From NCBI GenBank assembly GCA_002421645.1, contig DIST01000059.1:1957-9023 (forward strand): a DNA stretch of 7,067 nucleotides. The letters run 5' to 3'. The notes under the pieces were generated by a model, which was not told where the DNA came from, made no database searches, and saw nothing but the letters and a program-made list of their open reading frames with translations. Origin of the DNA: Flavobacterium sp. UBA6203. GTDB taxonomy: Bacteria > Bacteroidota > Bacteroidia > Flavobacteriales > Flavobacteriaceae. Both the position numbers and the translations under genes were made by a program. Each line of letters begins with the position of its first letter. Position 1 is the stretch's first letter. This document shows positions 6,871 to 7,067 of the stretch, piece after piece.

Positions 6871-7067
6871 ATGAAAAATACAGCGTTAACGCACATTCAC
6901 GAAAGTTTAGGAGCTAAAATGGTTCCGTTTGCTGGATACAATATGCCAGTACAATATGAAGGAGTAAATGCAGAACACGAAACCGTTAGAAATGGCGTGG
7001 GTGTTTTTGATGTTTCTCACATGGGAGAATTTTTCTTAAAAGGAGAAAATGCGTTGGCTTTAATTCA
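6871..7067 (+). CDS. gcvT: glycine cleavage system T-protein (aminomethyltransferase), N-terminal part
   Basis: The reading frame runs from ATG off the window end with 65 complete codons visible, out of about 360 in a full protein. GcvT takes the aminomethyl group from lipoylated H-protein, transfers its methylene carbon to tetrahydrofolate and releases ammonia. The visible start of the folate-binding domain is highly characteristic: [20 protein letters not shown] (10-29), an EHETVR segment (36-41), then [15 protein letters not shown] (44-58). The catalytic Asp and the C-terminal barrel lie outside the window. The ATG fits the usual GcvT N-terminus, a few residues before the first conserved helix. 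The gene is transcribed divergently from hutH, with 165 bases between start codons. The truncation is due to the window edge and not to mutation. Confidence 0.95.
   Translation, partial: MKNTALTHIHESLGAKMVPFAGYNMPVQYEGVNAEHETVRNGVGVFDVSHMGEFFLKGENALALI

Overview
The window looks like chromosomal DNA of a Bacteroidota species, most likely Flavobacteriaceae (Flavobacterium or a close relative). The DNA is AT-rich. Start codons lack obvious Shine-Dalgarno sequences. The proteins are of flavobacterial type: a long ClpC, a RimB-RimK fusion and a GldL-like membrane protein. No mobile element, tRNA, rRNA or CRISPR array was seen. Coding density is high, and the only gene-poor stretch is the 165-bp divergent intergenic region near the right end.

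Layout, left to right. (1) clpC (+, 31-2583) is a complete two-ring AAA+ unfoldase of the Clp protease system. It closes with an intrinsic terminator whose hairpin contains the stop codon. (2) A four-gene plus-strand cluster (2662-5154) follows. It holds a fused retropepsin-like protease/RimK glutamate ligase, a 60-aa two-helix GldL-like membrane protein, a DUF421 (YetF/YcaP-type) membrane protein whose ATG overlaps the preceding TGA, and a DUF1304 four-helix membrane protein. The short gaps suggest one operon. (3) A terminator at 5153-5183 works in both directions and separates this cluster from the convergent gene hutH. (4) hutH (-, 5203-6705) encodes histidine ammonia-lyase with the full MIO active site. 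(5) The divergent intergenic region 6706-6870 carries a 12-bp interrupted dyad and a 10-bp palindrome upstream of hutH. (6) gcvT (+, from 6871) is the start of the glycine cleavage T-protein and runs off the window.

Functionally, the left half concerns proteostasis and ribosome modification: ClpC unfolds proteins for ClpP, and RimK adds glutamates to protein C-termini. The right half is amino-acid catabolism linked to nitrogen and one-carbon metabolism (HutH releases ammonia from histidine; GcvT takes the C1 unit of glycine onto tetrahydrofolate). Most genes are ordinary housekeeping genes. The least understood part is the run of three small membrane proteins behind the fused RimB-RimK, especially the GldL-like one, which keeps polar residues known from the gliding motor.
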